Of a stretch of DNA of 50,001 nt, positions 49,601 through 50,001 are shown piece by piece. Location: the NCBI GenBank assembly GCA_036491235.1, contig DASXCK010000388.1, forward strand, positions 1-50,001. Reading direction: 5' to 3'. The position numbers and the translations under genes are program-made. The number at the start of each line of letters is the position of its first letter. Position 1 is the stretch's first letter. The stretch comes from JAVDCA01 sp036491235 (GTDB taxonomy: Bacteria; Pseudomonadota; Alphaproteobacteria; Rhizobiales; Xanthobacteraceae). The notes beneath the pieces were generated by a model. That model worked only from the letters and a program-made list of their open reading frames with translations, did no database searches and was not told the DNA's origin.

Positions 49601-50001
49601 TCGGCTACCTGCGCGCCGAGAACCCGGGCGTGCTCGAGCGTCCGGACGCGGGCTGGCACGACACCGGCGACATCGTCAGCGTCGACCACGAGGGCTTCAT
49701 CACCATCCGCGGCCGCGCCAAGCGGTTCGCAAAAATCGGCGGCGAGATGATCTCGCTCGCCGCCGTCGAGATGCTGGCGGCGGAACTCTGGCCCGACGCC
49801 CTGTCGGGCGTCGCGACCGTGCCCGACCCGCGCAAGGGCGAGCGCCTGATCCTCGTGACCACCAAGACGGACCCGGTGCGCTCGGACCTCCTGATGTTCG
49901 CGCGCTCGCGCGGCGCCTCCGAGATGATGGTGCCGGCCGAGGTGCTGATCGTCGAGAAGCTGCCGCTGCTCGGCTCCGGCAAGATCGACTACGCGGCGCT
50001 G
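46606..50001 (+). CDS. MFS transporter-PlsC acyltransferase-acyl-ACP/CoA ligase fusion (partial)
   Basis: At least 1132 residues, open to the right edge. Residues 1-410 or so form a 12-span MFS transporter (FFSAFNDNFLKNTLIILITF ... LFGPIKYGILP) of the lysophospholipid-transporter (LplT-like) type. Next is a PlsC domain with NHVSFLDAS (HX4D, near 470) and IIFPEGR near 537. Then an AMP-forming ligase with LFTSGSEGTPKGVALSHRN near 805 and EGYGVTETSPAL near 945. This order is that of fused LplT-Aas enzymes that re-import and re-acylate lysophospholipids with acyl-ACP synthetase activity. ATG 46606 with GAGGA upstream. The end of the ligase, including its last Lys region (GSGKIDYAAL), is at the window edge. 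Confidence 0.93.
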   Translation, partial: MLPSLMKTRRFAPLFWCQFFSAFNDNFLKNTLIILITFRLVAANSEALVQLAGAVFIFPYFILSAFGGQIADRYDKAVVAKRLKFAEIFVAGISVLGFWLYQYSDIYAVVTLFVALFGFGVIGSLFGPIKYGILPDHLAESELPSGNALVEGATFLAILIGTIAGTVAAKGNPFSFGGLMMVFAVLCWLFARLIPRTGEGAPHLVIDGNIAKSTLALLRDLKSEPRLWWGGLVSSWFWLIGAVSVALLPSLVKDVIGGDPDAVNAYLAIFSVAVAIGSGLAAWLCHGRIVLVPTLIGAILLGVFALDLGWTTHGLSAGLPPGPEAEKLLQGIGSVFSHKLGIHVAVDLAGLAIAGGLFIVPTFAAVQAWAGADRRARVIAAVNVLNAAFMVVSAVVVALLEKFAGMGPSSVFLLLGVLTLVVAGVIAKTLPTNLLRDFLTVAFRTLFRLEVTGLENVAKGGPNAIIALNHVSFLDASLALSFLETEPVFAIDSGIAQRWWAKPFLRFTRALPLDPTKPMATRTLIHAVQSGESLIIFPEGRITVTGSLMKVYDGAGLIAEKSGAMVVPIRIQGLEATFFSRLKRNQVRRRLFPKVKATILPPVRLEVDPELRGKRRRIAAGAALYQVMSDLVFQTTSNDRTVVEAVIEAAKEHGRGRVAVEDPVTGALSYRKMLAGVAVLGRKLMPLAEVGDAVGVMLPNANGAAVTLLALMSAGRVPAMINFTSGAANIRAACRAARIGTILTSRNFVEKGRLIPLVEQISGDVRIVYLEDIRPTITFADRLRGFLRSGRPLVARDADDPAAILFTSGSEGTPKGVALSHRNVLANAAQAEARIDFGRTDKVFSVLPVFHSFGLTVGLILPLVSGVPIYLYPSPLHYRIVPELIYGTNATIMFGTDTFLAGYARSAHAYDFRSLRYILAGAEPVKVSTRRVYMEKFGLRILEGYGVTETSPALALNTPMFNKFGTVGRLLPGMDMRLEPVPGVEDGGRLYVRGPNVMLGYLRAENPGVLERPDAGWHDTGDIVSVDHEGFITIRGRAKRFAKIGGEMISLAAVEMLAAELWPDALSGVATVPDPRKGERLILVTTKTDPVRSDLLMFARSRGASEMMVPAEVLIVEKLPLLGSGKIDYAAL

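Noticed and set aside
46645..49689. A 1014-codon minus-strand open frame
   Set aside because: It is the antisense of the MFS-PlsC-ligase fusion; the product is His/Arg/Asp-rich low complexity without any family motif.
1..50001. CRISPR arrays, prophage or insertion sequences
   Set aside because: No regularly spaced repeats, transposase or integrase motif is seen anywhere in the window.

Overview
The window comes from a high-GC alphaproteobacterium, most likely a Bradyrhizobium-type member of the Hyphomicrobiales (Rhizobiales). This rests on overall coding style, the dispersed palindromic repeats, a general-stress (EcfG-type) promoter and small stress-associated membrane genes typical of that group. 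No species is claimed.

The centre of interest is 5.6-18.8 kb on the minus strand, a selenocysteine (Sec) locus. Read 5' to 3' it holds: a deletion scar of an older formate dehydrogenase operon (fdsG'-'fdsA), fdhD, a thioredoxin-like gene, a transglutaminase-like gene, selA, selB with the tRNA-Sec gene selC lying inside its 3' reading frame, selD, and a three-gene NAD-linked formate dehydrogenase. The catalytic subunit of that enzyme has an in-frame UGA (codon 87) followed by a bacterial SECIS hairpin with a GGUCU loop. The enzyme is split in an unusual place: the [4Fe-4S] domain normally fused to the molybdopterin domain sits on a separate 316-residue iron-sulfur protein. The whole Sec pathway (SelA, SelB, tRNA-Sec, SelD), its client enzyme and the sulfurtransferase FdhD thus lie within about 13 kb. 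A truncated ModE-like HTH remnant lies on the other side of the scar. I infer that a cysteine-type FdsGBA operon was lost and a Sec-type enzyme with its decoding machinery was acquired.

Left flank (0-5.6 kb): the tail of a xanthine dehydrogenase/CO dehydrogenase-type large subunit, a tyrosinase with a coupled partner protein, a DapA-family lyase/aldolase, two small exported proteins, tRNA-Thr(UGU) and a sterol-desaturase/fatty-acid-hydroxylase-family membrane protein.

Right of the Sec locus (19-30.6 kb): a GspC/N-like protein, an imelysin-diheme peroxidase pair, an exported phosphoesterase, small exported proteins, a LysR regulator divergent from a SnoaL-like/quinone reductase pair, and an FAD aromatic monooxygenase. 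At 30.6-35.8 kb is a four-gene sarcosine oxidase operon (soxBDAG) whose soxD carries an in-frame TGA where I expect a conserved Trp. Sarcosine oxidation releases C1 units that could end as formate, a possible metabolic link to the formate dehydrogenase (inference).

From 35.9 to 38.7 kb lies a stress-type cluster: a PRC-barrel protein, a four-helix membrane protein, a short basic protein, and two paralogous single-span microproteins of 28 and 24 residues, one behind a GGAAC-N17-CGTT promoter. The last 11 kb holds an enoyl-CoA hydratase, a large amidase-family protein, a DUF4349 lipoprotein, an epoxide-hydrolase-like protein, an exported YqgE/AlgH-type protein, a zinc ribbon, a Rieske ferredoxin and a truncated (window end) MFS-PlsC-acyl-ACP synthetase fusion. 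Three copies of one palindromic repeat family and one of another separate transcription units.
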